From positions 1 through 45,981 of the forward strand of contig JACUTW010000011.1 of NCBI GenBank assembly GCA_014859605.1: 45,981 nt of DNA, read 5' to 3'. Below the pieces are notes generated by a model. That model saw only the letters and a list, made by a program, of their open reading frames with translations, had not been told where the DNA came from and made no database searches. The stretch comes from Desulfuromonadales bacterium (lineage in GTDB: Bacteria; Desulfobacterota; Desulfuromonadia; Desulfuromonadales; UBA2197). A program made the position numbers and the translations under genes. Shown here one piece after another: positions 38,181 to 45,981 of the stretch (position 1 is the first letter of the stretch; each line of letters starts with the position of its first letter).

Positions 38181-39026
38181 TTATTCCCCACGCAGTGATT
38201 TGAAGGTGTGGGCGCCGTCGAGGAGGAGATTGACTCCCAGGAAGCTGAAAACGAGGGCAGCGAAGCCGATAATGGCGAAGATGGCGGCACGGCGGCCGCG
38301 CCAGCCGATGGAGAGACGCCCGTGCAACAGCGCCGCGTACCAGAACCAGGTGATCAGCGCCCAGGTCTCCTTCGGATCCCAGCGCCAGTAGCCGCCCCAG
38401 GCCGAATTGGCCCAGACCGCGCCGGAGATAATCCCCAGAGTCATGAGCGGGAAACCGAAAGTGAGACATTTATAGTTGATACTGTCGAGAACATCGAGGG
38501 AGGGGAGCTTGTAGTACAGGGCCGAGAAGCGTTTGCTCTTGAGCATCCGCTCCTGCAGCAGGTACATGATGCCGGCGGCAAAAGCGACGCCGAAGACGGC
38601 ATGACCAAGAAAGGCAAAGGTGACATGCACCGGGAACCACTTACTCTGCAGCATCGGGTTGGCCTGCTGCGGTTCGACCCCGCCGATAATCACTGCACTG
38701 CCGACCAGCATCAGGATTACCGCCAGCGGACAGACAAAGGCGCCGAGGACCGCGAGACGATAACGCAGATCAAAGAGGATGAAGATGGCGACCAGCGCCC
38801 AGGCGAAGAAAGAGAGGGATTCATAGAGACTGGCGACCGGCGTGTGCCCGACCTCGATGTAGCGAAAAAAGAGGGCCGCACAATGAAAAACAAAACCTCC
38901 CCAGAGCATCCAGCGGGCAACGCCGGATGTTTTGAGATGGCGGGCCGAAACCTCGACAAGAAAGAGGATGGTCGCGATGAGATAGAGGAGCAGAGTGACA
39001 TTAAAGAGGAGGATGTTGAAGCTCAT
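38181..39026 (-). CDS. Cytochrome c biogenesis protein, CcsA/CcsB/HemX-like
   Basis: Multi-TM; WANSAWGGYWRWDPKETWALITWFWYAALLHGRL (WGxxWxWD tryptophan-rich motif). Confidence 0.92.
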   Translation of the reverse strand: MSFNILLFNVTLLLYLIATILFLVEVSARHLKTSGVARWMLWGGFVFHCAALFFRYIEVGHTPVASLYESLSFFAWALVAIFILFDLRYRLAVLGAFVCPLAVILMLVGSAVIIGGVEPQQANPMLQSKWFPVHVTFAFLGHAVFGVAFAAGIMYLLQERMLKSKRFSALYYKLPSLDVLDSINYKCLTFGFPLMTLGIISGAVWANSAWGGYWRWDPKETWALITWFWYAALLHGRLSIGWRGRRAAIFAIIGFAALVFSFLGVNLLLDGAHTFKSLRGE

Positions 39027-39703
39027 ATCGTCCCTTTCCCGAAGTGAATGCCCAGATCGGCGAGTGTCATCTTTATGCCGGTCACCTGCGTGAGCAGGCG
39101 ATTGATCGTTGCTTCATCCTGGCGGGCAAGGAGGCCAGGGAGATCGGCGGCAAAGAGGTCGCTGACAACCGCGCGATTGTATGCGCTTGCCTCCCCCTCT
39201 GTCAATCGCTTTTGCCGCAGCGCCGCCGCCACCGCACAGAAAAGTTCCCACTCGGGGCCGAGTTTTGTGGCGAGTTGATCGCGCAGCTCTGCGGCAAAGG
39301 CCGGACTGCCGCCGCCACTGCTGATTGCGACCAGCAGGTCGCCGCGCGACAAAGTTGCCGGGAGGTGAAAATCGCTGTCCTCCGGATCATCGGCAATATT
39401 GACCAGCGCCCCTTGCTGCCGCGCCGCGGCCGCGACCGCGGCGTTGACATCGCGATCATTGCTGGCGGCAAAGACAAGAAAGGCGCCGCACAGATCGTCC
39501 GGCAAAAAAGAGCGGCAGCACAGTTCAATCTCCGGCGTCGCCAGCAATGCGGGATGAAGATGCGGCGCAATCACCTGAACCCTGGCGCCCGCGGCCAAAA
39601 GCCCTGTTGCCTTGCGACGGGCGACCTCGCCACCGCCGACCACGACGCAGCGGCGACCGGCGAGACGGAGAACGACCGGATAGCCGCCACCCTCAGTGCT
39701 CAA
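39023..39703 (-). CDS. Precorrin-2 dehydrogenase / sirohydrochlorin ferrochelatase-like (CysG N-terminal/Met8p type); TTG start proposed
   Basis: YPVVLRLAGRRCVVVGGGEVARRKATGLLAAGARVQVIAP; VFAASNDRDVNAAVAAAA; IADDPEDSDFHLPATLSRGDLLVAISSGGGSPA. Confidence 0.9.
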   Translation of the reverse strand: MSTEGGGYPVVLRLAGRRCVVVGGGEVARRKATGLLAAGARVQVIAPHLHPALLATPEIELCCRSFLPDDLCGAFLVFAASNDRDVNAAVAAAARQQGALVNIADDPEDSDFHLPATLSRGDLLVAISSGGGSPAFAAELRDQLATKLGPEWELFCAVAAALRQKRLTEGEASAYNRAVVSDLFAADLPGLLARQDEATINRLLTQVTGIKMTLADLGIHFGKGTI

Positions 39704-40280
39704 AGAGCTCCGCCTCCACCAGTTCGCAAAGGAGATGGGCAAAGACCACCGCGGTTTCGACAATCCGGCCGGGACTCGAACTCTCCAATCGGAAAAAGAT
39801 CTGCGGCGGCACTTCGCCGGCCAAAGCAATCTTGGCGGGGGCTACGGCCGCCGTCGTCATGCCGATCCGTTCGGCGGTAAGCAGGGCTTCATTGAGGGCC
39901 GGATCAGGGTGGAGATCGGAAAAGAGCAGGAGGATGTCGCTCTCGGAAGCGAGGGGACGGAGCTGCCGGGAAAAGATCTGGCGCGCCAGCCCGTCGCGAC
40001 TAAGGGAATAAAGGAGAGTGGCATCGTGGCAAAGGGAGATGACCGGTAAGGCGGGTCGTTCGAAGCCGAGGCGGTAAAGGAAGAGATTAGCAGTGAGATC
40101 AGCGACCACCGTCATCGGGCCGCTGCCGCAGATAAAGAGGCGTCCTTCCCGCTGGAAAGCTTCGCAGAGGCGTGCGGACAAAGCCGTGAGAATGGCTTCC
40201 TGCGGCACAACCGCATCGCGAATCAGTGCCACATGATCCTGCAGGGCGCGGGCCAGGCGTTCGTTCTTCGGCATCTTCAA
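39693..40280 (-). CDS. Divergent SIS-domain protein (GmhA/DiaA-like)
   Basis: GRLFICGSGPMTVVADLTANLF, SDILLLFSDLHPDPALNEALLTAERIGMTTAAV; overall SIS-like layout. Confidence 0.7.
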   Translation of the reverse strand: MKMPKNERLARALQDHVALIRDAVVPQEAILTALSARLCEAFQREGRLFICGSGPMTVVADLTANLFLYRLGFERPALPVISLCHDATLLYSLSRDGLARQIFSRQLRPLASESDILLLFSDLHPDPALNEALLTAERIGMTTAAVAPAKIALAGEVPPQIFFRLESSSPGRIVETAVVFAHLLCELVEAELFEH

Positions 40281-40429
40281 GGCTCCTCAACAGCGGCGGC
40301 AATCTTCCCTTGCCAACTCCGCAGCTTTGATTATACTACTGATTAGCGCTTGTCTTTTACCCCGCTGCCGTGCCAACATATCGCGGCATTCATTGCAGCC
40401 TTATCCCGCATAAAGGAGAGATAAAACCG

Positions 40430-40759
40430 ATGGCAGGAGACAAAGTTATTGAATTGACCGACGACAGCTTTGACGTCGAAGTTCTGAAATCGACCACCCC
40501 GGTCCTCGTCGACTTTTGGGCCACCTGGTGTGCCCCGTGCAAAGCGATCGGCCCCCTCATCGACGCCCTCGCGGTCGAATACGACGGCAAGATCAAGATC
40601 GGCAAGGTCAACGTCGACGACAATCCCGCCACCCCCGGCAAATACGGCGTGCGCGGCATCCCCACCCTGATCCTCTTCAAAGACGGCAAGATTGTCGACC
40701 AAGTCGTCGGCGCCGTGCCGAAGAACCAGCTCGACGCTCTGCTTCGTAAAGCCCTGTAA
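40430..40759 (+). CDS. trxA: Thioredoxin
   Basis: PVLVDFWATWCAPCKAIGPLIDALA; GIPTLILFKDGKIVDQVVGA; SD AAAGGAGAG. Confidence 0.97.
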   Translation: MAGDKVIELTDDSFDVEVLKSTTPVLVDFWATWCAPCKAIGPLIDALAVEYDGKIKIGKVNVDDNPATPGKYGVRGIPTLILFKDGKIVDQVVGAVPKNQLDALLRKAL

Positions 40760-40783
40760 AAAAACAGCAGAGAGACAAAGCAA

Positions 40784-40809
40784 GGGGAGCCGACCGGCTC
40801 CCCTTTTTT
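40784..40809. terminator. Terminator GGGGAGCCG-AC-CGGCTCCCC-TTTTTT
   Basis: 9-bp perfect stem with T run after thioredoxin; faces convergent serA. Confidence 0.88.
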
Positions 40810-40818
40810 ATTCACCAA

Positions 40819-42405
40819 CTACATCTCGATCTGCTTGATAAAGCGGGCCCCGACCTCGATGGCAATCCGCTTGACTGTCGCTTCGTCCAGAGGCGAATCG
40901 ATCGAGAAGACCACCATCGCCTCCCCTTCCTCTTTGCGCCGTCCCAGATTCATATTGCCGATATTGATCCCCGACTCGCCGAGAATGGTACCGATCTTGC
41001 CGAGCATCCCCGGCCGATCCTGGTAGTGCATGACCAGCATGTGCTCTTCCGGGGTGAAGTCGGTGAGGAAATCGCGGAGTTTGACGATCTTGGCAATCCC
41101 CTCGAACATCGTCCCCGAGATTGTCCGCTTCCCTTCCGGCGACTCCATGACCAAGGTAATCAGATTCGAGAAGGATTCCGACTCGGTATTGCGCACCTCT
41201 TCGACGACAATCCCCATCGTCTCAGCCACCAGGCGGGCATTGACCATGTTGACATCCTGATCGGTGCGGCGGTTAAGGAGGGCAGCAAGGCCGCAGACGG
41301 TGAGGGGTGCGCAATCGTAGCGGGCGAGCTTGCCGTTATAGATAAAGGTGACTTTACCGGCGTGGGCCGGGGCCAGCTGCGCCAGGAAACAGCCCATCTG
41401 CTGAATGAGATCAAGGAAGGGCTTCATATGTTCGAGGAGATCGGGATCGAAGCGGGGGATATTGACAGCATTCTCCATCGGCCGACCATCGACATAACTG
41501 ACGATCTCACGGCTGACATCGACGGCGACATTCTTCTGCGCTTCAAAGGTATTGGCGCCGAGATGGGGGGTAACGATCATTTTCGGATGACTTATGAGCT
41601 TTTTCAGAGTCTCGGTCGCCGGCGGTTCTTCGCTCCAGACGTCAAAGGCCGAGCCGCAGATTTTGCCGGATTCGAGGGCAGACAGCATCGCTTCTTCGTC
41701 GATAATTCCGCCGCGGGCGCAGTTGATGAGGATGACGCCATCCTTCATCTTCGGGAAATGTTCGGCATTGATAATCCCGCGGGTTTCGGCATTCAGCGGC
41801 GTATGGACGGTGATAATATCGGCATAGCGGACGAGTTCTTCGAGGCTGACGAGCTTGACACCGAGATCGTCGCCGCGCTTTTCAGCGATGTAGGGATCAT
41901 ATGCGATCACTTCCGCTTCAAAGGCCTTGCAGCGGGTGGCGACGCGGCCGCCGACCTTGCCGAGACCGATGATCCCGACGGTCTTCCCCTTGACTTCGTA
42001 ACCGGTAAAGGGGGCCCGCTTCCATTCGCCGGCCTTGAGACTGGCGCTGGCCATCGGCACATTACGGCAAATTGAGAGGAGGAGGGCCATAGTGTGTTCC
42101 GCCGCCGAGTTGACATTACCGTAGGGGGCATTAACAACGATGATCCCCTTCTGGCTGGCATAGTCGACATCGACATTATCGATACCGACGCCGGCGCGGG
42201 CGATGATCTTGAGATTACGACCGTGGTCGATGAGAGCGGGATTGACCAGAGTGCCGCTGCGGGTGATCAGCGCTTCGTAGCCGCCGATGAGTTGATGGAG
42301 TTCGGCCACCGGCAGGCCGAGGCGAACATCGATCTCCATGCGGGGATCGTCGAGGAGGGGCTGCAGCCCTTCCTGGGAAATTTCGTCGGTAACAAGGATC
42401 TTCAT
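40819..42405 (-). CDS. serA: D-3-phosphoglycerate dehydrogenase
   Basis: MKILVTDEISQEGLQPL; GKTVGIIGLGKVGGRVA; INCARGGIIDEEAM; C-terminal ACT domain (MLVMHYQDRPGMLGKIGTILGESGINIGNMNLGR). Confidence 0.96.
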   Translation of the reverse strand: MKILVTDEISQEGLQPLLDDPRMEIDVRLGLPVAELHQLIGGYEALITRSGTLVNPALIDHGRNLKIIARAGVGIDNVDVDYASQKGIIVVNAPYGNVNSAAEHTMALLLSICRNVPMASASLKAGEWKRAPFTGYEVKGKTVGIIGLGKVGGRVATRCKAFEAEVIAYDPYIAEKRGDDLGVKLVSLEELVRYADIITVHTPLNAETRGIINAEHFPKMKDGVILINCARGGIIDEEAMLSALESGKICGSAFDVWSEEPPATETLKKLISHPKMIVTPHLGANTFEAQKNVAVDVSREIVSYVDGRPMENAVNIPRFDPDLLEHMKPFLDLIQQMGCFLAQLAPAHAGKVTFIYNGKLARYDCAPLTVCGLAALLNRRTDQDVNMVNARLVAETMGIVVEEVRNTESESFSNLITLVMESPEGKRTISGTMFEGIAKIVKLRDFLTDFTPEEHMLVMHYQDRPGMLGKIGTILGESGINIGNMNLGRRKEEGEAMVVFSIDSPLDEATVKRIAIEVGARFIKQIEM

Positions 42406-42527
42406 CTGGGGACCTCGCAAGGAGAAAAAGAAAAATGAGCCGGCAGGACCGGCGCCAGAAGGGAGACAATTTACGCCTTTCGCCCTGTCATGTCAATCAA
42501 CAATGCGGTCAAAAACGTCGCAACCCG

Positions 42528-45197
42528 CTAATCTTCCACCAAAAGCCGGCGCAGAACATCGTTGAGCAATCCCCCCTGCGCAAAGGAGACAACCTCATCG
42601 GCGGTATCGATGCGACTGAGGACCGGCAGCTCAAAGGTCTCGCCAGTGGCACGCTGAATCCGCAGTAACAGTTGCTGCCGGGGCTCGATCGTCGCAGCGG
42701 GGAGGAGGTCGATCTGTTCGCTGCCATCGAGGCCGAGACTTTTGCGGCTGGCACCGGCAAGAAACTGCAGCGGGAAGATCCCCATCCCGACCAGGTTGGA
42801 ACGATGAATCCGCTCAAAGCTCTCGGCGAGGATGGCACGGACGCCAAGGAGCTTGGGCCCCTTGGCCGCCCAGTCGCGGCTCGACCCGGAGCCGTACTCC
42901 TGACCGGCGATCACCAGCAGCGGCACCTTCTCCAGGGCATAGCGCTCGGCGGCATCGAAGATGGTCATCATCTCCTGCGACGGTTGATGGCGGGTAAAGC
43001 CCCCTTCCCGTTCGGGGATCATCTCGTTATGCAGGCGGACATTGGCAAAAGTGCCGCGCATCATCACCTGATGATTGCCGCGCCGCGAGCCGTAAGAATT
43101 GAAATCGGCCGGCTTGACCCAGTGCTTCTGCAGATAGACGCCGGCCGGACTGTCGGGACGGATATTCCCGGCCGGGGAGATATGATCGGTGGTAATCGAA
43201 TCGCCAAGGAGGGCGAGAACGCGGGCGCCGGAAAAACCGGCCAGCGTCGTCGCCGGCTCGGTCAGAGCGACAAAGGGGGGGAGACGGATATAAGTGGAGT
43301 CGCCATCCCAGGGGAAGAGGGTGCTGGAGGTGACCGGCAGCGACTGCCAGGTTGCATCGCCGTTAAAGACGTCGGCATAACCGTCGCTAAACATCTGCGG
43401 CGTGAGCTTCGCCAGTTCGGCGGCTACTTCGCTGCTGGCCGGCCAGAGATCGCTGAGATAGACGAGGGTCCCGCTACTGCTCACGCCGAGAGGGTCGCGA
43501 CTGAGATCGATGCGAACCGTGCCGGCCAAGGCGAAGGCGACGACCAGCGGCGGCGAAGCGAGCCAGTTGGCCTTGACCTGCGGATGGATGCGTCCCTCAA
43601 AGTTACGGTTGCCGGAAAGGACAGCGCTGACCGTCAGCATCCCTTCCTGAATGGCCTGGGCAATCGGCGGTGTCAGAGGGCCGGAGTTGCCGATGCAGGT
43701 GGTACAGCCGTAGCCGACAGTTTGAAAGCCGAGGGCATCAAGATCGTCCTGCAGGCCGGATTGCCGCAGATAAGCGCTGACCACCTTGGAGCCCGGCGCC
43801 AGCGAGGTCTTGACCCAGGGTTGGCATTGCAGCCCGAGAGCCCGCGCCTTGCGGGCAAGGAGACCGGCGGTGAGCATGACCACTGGATTGGATGTATTGG
43901 TGCAGGAGGTGATGGCGGCGATGACGACATCCCCCTGGCGCAGCGGTTGTTCCTGGCCGGCGACCGCCATCTCTTTTTCGCGCTCATGAAGGGGCTGGGT
44001 TGCATCAAAGGCCGCCGTCAGGGCCGAAAGAGGGACGCGATCCTGCGGCCGTTTCGGGCCGGCCAAAGACGGCACCACGCTACCGAGGTCAAATTCGAGG
44101 GTAGCGGTAAAGAGGGGCGTGGGGCTGTCGGCGTCCCGCCACAGCCCCTGCGCTTGGGCGTAGGCGGCGACCAACGCGATCGTCCCCTCATCCCGACCGG
44201 TGAAACGCAAATAATCGAGGGTCACCTGATCGATGGGGAAGTAGCCGCAGGTAGCGCCGTACTCCGGCGCCATGTTGCTGATCGTCGCCCGGTCGGCAAG
44301 GGGCAGATGATCGAGGCCGGCGCCGAAAAACTCGACAAACTTGCCGACAACGCCAAAGTTACGCAGCAGCTCAGTAATAGTGAGGACGAGATCAGTCGCC
44401 GTCACCCCCGGCTGCAAGGCGCCTGTCAGTTTGACGCCGATTACTTCCGGCAGCAGCATCGACATCGGCCGGCCGAGCATCGCTGCTTCCGCTTCAATCC
44501 CCCCGACTCCCCAGGCCAGGACACCGAGACCGTTGACCATCGGCGTGTGACTGTCGGTGCCGACCACCGTATCGGGGTACGCCAGGCGCCGGCCGTCGCT
44601 GTCGCTGCTCCAGATCACCTTCGACAGATATTCGAGATTAACCTGATGGCAGATCCCGGTCCCCGGCGGCACAACCCGGACATTGGCAAAGGACTGCTGT
44701 GCCCAGCGCAACAGGATATAGCGCTCGCGGTTGCGCTCCATCTCCACCTGGACATTAGTGGCAAAAGCATCGGCGCTGCCGGCCCGCTCCACCGTCACCG
44801 AATGGTCGATGATCAAATCGACGGGGATGCGCGGATTCACCCGCTGCGCGTCGCCACCGGCCTTGACCGCCGCGGCGCGCAACGCCGCGAGATCGACGAT
44901 CGCCGGCACGCCGGTAAAATCCTGCATGAGAATGCGCGCCGGCATAAAGGCAATCTCCCGCGCCGAGGTGCGCTCCTTTAGCCAGGTGGCAAAGGCGGCA
45001 ATATCGTCAACCGTGACGGTTTGGCCATCTTCAAAGCGCAACAGATTTTCCAGCAGGATACGCAGGCTGAGGGGGAGGAGACGGAGATCACCGATGCCGG
45101 CGGCCTCGGCGGCACTGATGCTGAAGTAGTCGTACTCCAGATTGTTTACGACGAGAATACGGCGGGTACGCAGGGTATCGAGACCGGCAGAGACCAC
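42528..45197 (-). CDS. acnA: Aconitate hydratase AcnA-type
   Basis: VGTDSHTPMVNGLGVLAWGVGGIEAEAAMLG; AAITSCTNTSNPVVMLTAGLLA; GYGCTTCIGNSGPL; GQEYGSGSSRDWAAKG. Confidence 0.97.
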   Translation of the reverse strand: MVSAGLDTLRTRRILVVNNLEYDYFSISAAEAAGIGDLRLLPLSLRILLENLLRFEDGQTVTVDDIAAFATWLKERTSAREIAFMPARILMQDFTGVPAIVDLAALRAAAVKAGGDAQRVNPRIPVDLIIDHSVTVERAGSADAFATNVQVEMERNRERYILLRWAQQSFANVRVVPPGTGICHQVNLEYLSKVIWSSDSDGRRLAYPDTVVGTDSHTPMVNGLGVLAWGVGGIEAEAAMLGRPMSMLLPEVIGVKLTGALQPGVTATDLVLTITELLRNFGVVGKFVEFFGAGLDHLPLADRATISNMAPEYGATCGYFPIDQVTLDYLRFTGRDEGTIALVAAYAQAQGLWRDADSPTPLFTATLEFDLGSVVPSLAGPKRPQDRVPLSALTAAFDATQPLHEREKEMAVAGQEQPLRQGDVVIAAITSCTNTSNPVVMLTAGLLARKARALGLQCQPWVKTSLAPGSKVVSAYLRQSGLQDDLDALGFQTVGYGCTTCIGNSGPLTPPIAQAIQEGMLTVSAVLSGNRNFEGRIHPQVKANWLASPPLVVAFALAGTVRIDLSRDPLGVSSSGTLVYLSDLWPASSEVAAELAKLTPQMFSDGYADVFNGDATWQSLPVTSSTLFPWDGDSTYIRLPPFVALTEPATTLAGFSGARVLALLGDSITTDHISPAGNIRPDSPAGVYLQKHWVKPADFNSYGSRRGNHQVMMRGTFANVRLHNEMIPEREGGFTRHQPSQEMMTIFDAAERYALEKVPLLVIAGQEYGSGSSRDWAAKGPKLLGVRAILAESFERIHRSNLVGMGIFPLQFLAGASRKSLGLDGSEQIDLLPAATIEPRQQLLLRIQRATGETFELPVLSRIDTADEVVSFAQGGLLNDVLRRLLVED

Positions 45198-45294
45198 GGA
45201 AAACCTCCTGACAGAGAAAGAGTGGTAATCATTCTTTACATTGAAAGTTTACCGGCTTCCGGCAAAAACGCACGGAAAAATCCGGATCCTGTTC

Positions 45295-45981
45295 TCAACC
45301 CTGGCCCGAAGTGTAACCAAGACGTTTCTTCCCCGCTGTTGCTGCAACGCCGCGATGAATTGACGCCTGCGAACCATGACGATAGCCGTGGTCAAAATGC
45401 TCGCGGTCAAGGAGCGAACCCCGCCAGCCGCTCTTGCCCACCTTGTGGTCCCGCAGATAAGCGGCTTCGGCGGCATGACGCAGCTGCGCATAAGCACTGA
45501 GCGGCACCAGACCGGCTTCCTGGCGGCGATCCTCGACGATCCGGGTCAGGCTGGTGAGCTTGTCCTGCACACCGTTGCAGAATCCGGCGCAAAAACCGTT
45601 GCTTTCAGCACTCAACATGGGCCTCCCATAACGCTGCCGCAGCTCAGTCGCGGTCCGGCGGCGCGCCCGCTGCATTTGCTCGACGAGGATACCGTACATA
45701 TAGATGGTGTTGGTGACATCGGCATGCCGCCCGTAAAGGATGTAACGGGTCGTCTGTTCCTGGCGATAGACCAGATAAGTGCCGTTAAAGCGGGCGACCA
45801 TGTCGGCAATGCGGATGCGATACTTACCGGCCCGGGCGTAGCCGCTGTCATGTTCGCAGCTCGCAAATTCGTCTTCCGGCGCAGACAGTTCACCAAGGGC
45901 GATCTCGTGGCGCAGCAGCAACTCTTCCGCCTTCTGCCGCGCCGCGCTGATCTCGCCGGCGTGGGTGGAACTCTCCGCCAG
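45295..45981 (-). CDS. DUF2786-like protein (5' end beyond the window)
   Basis: Frame stays open to the window edge: LAESSTHAGEISAARQKAEELLLRHEIALGE..., resembling the DUF2786 N-terminal KAEST...EAxxAxxKAxELxxxH pattern. Confidence 0.65.
   Translation of the reverse strand: MAESSTHAGEISAARQKAEELLLRHEIALGELSAPEDEFASCEHDSGYARAGKYRIRIADMVARFNGTYLVYRQEQTTRYILYGRHADVTNTIYMYGILVEQMQRARRRTATELRQRYGRPMLSAESNGFCAGFCNGVQDKLTSLTRIVEDRRQEAGLVPLSAYAQLRHAAEAAYLRDHKVGKSGWRGSLLDREHFDHGYRHGSQASIHRGVAATAGKKRLGYTSGQG

Noticed and set aside
42672-44981. 769-aa + strand ORF antisense to acnA
   Set aside because: Antisense shadow; aconitase motifs clear on the minus strand.
1-45981. CRISPR arrays, prophage or IS elements
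   Set aside because: No regularly spaced direct repeats, cas, integrase or transposase ORFs noticed; the single holin-like protein (14424-14822) has no phage neighbours.

Overview
The window reads as ordinary chromosome from a Geobacter/Desulfuromonas-like deltaproteobacterium (inferred from gene content only). Nearly all genes are on the minus strand. In + coordinate order it contains: cobL-type CbiE/CbiT; a type II secretion operon gspC-D-E-F-G-H-I-J-K (transcribed 10464 to 1386) with no gspL/M visible; a Phd/PIN toxin-antitoxin pair (+); a lipoprotein; an M23 peptidase; a small 4-TM phage-holin-like protein; a TRL-like lipoprotein; an OFA-family MFS transporter preceded in frame by a Cys-rich domain; a tightly spaced co-directional run (UbiD decarboxylase, GIDE/EF-hand membrane protein, LemA, PstS-like binding protein, MCP, PhnP-like metallo-beta-lactamase, 609-aa uncharacterised protein); a cupin; an SfrAB-like Fe-S/molybdopterin-fold plus flavin oxidoreductase pair; rpe; a siroheme/heme operon (SIS protein, precorrin-2 dehydrogenase, ccsB/hemX, hemA, hemC, cobA-hemD); thioredoxin (+); serA; acnA; and an edge-truncated DUF2786-like protein. 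I saw no rRNA, tRNA, CRISPR array, IS element or prophage. Points most worth a second look: the uninterrupted Cys-rich/OFA reading frame, the GIDE+EF-hand/LemA/UbiD/chemosensory run, different palindromic repeats at several pseudopilin gene junctions (one apparently rewriting the GspH leader), a divergent SIS protein heading the heme operon, and a perfect palindrome upstream of the SfrAB-like pair. Family assignments come from reading motifs, not from database searches.
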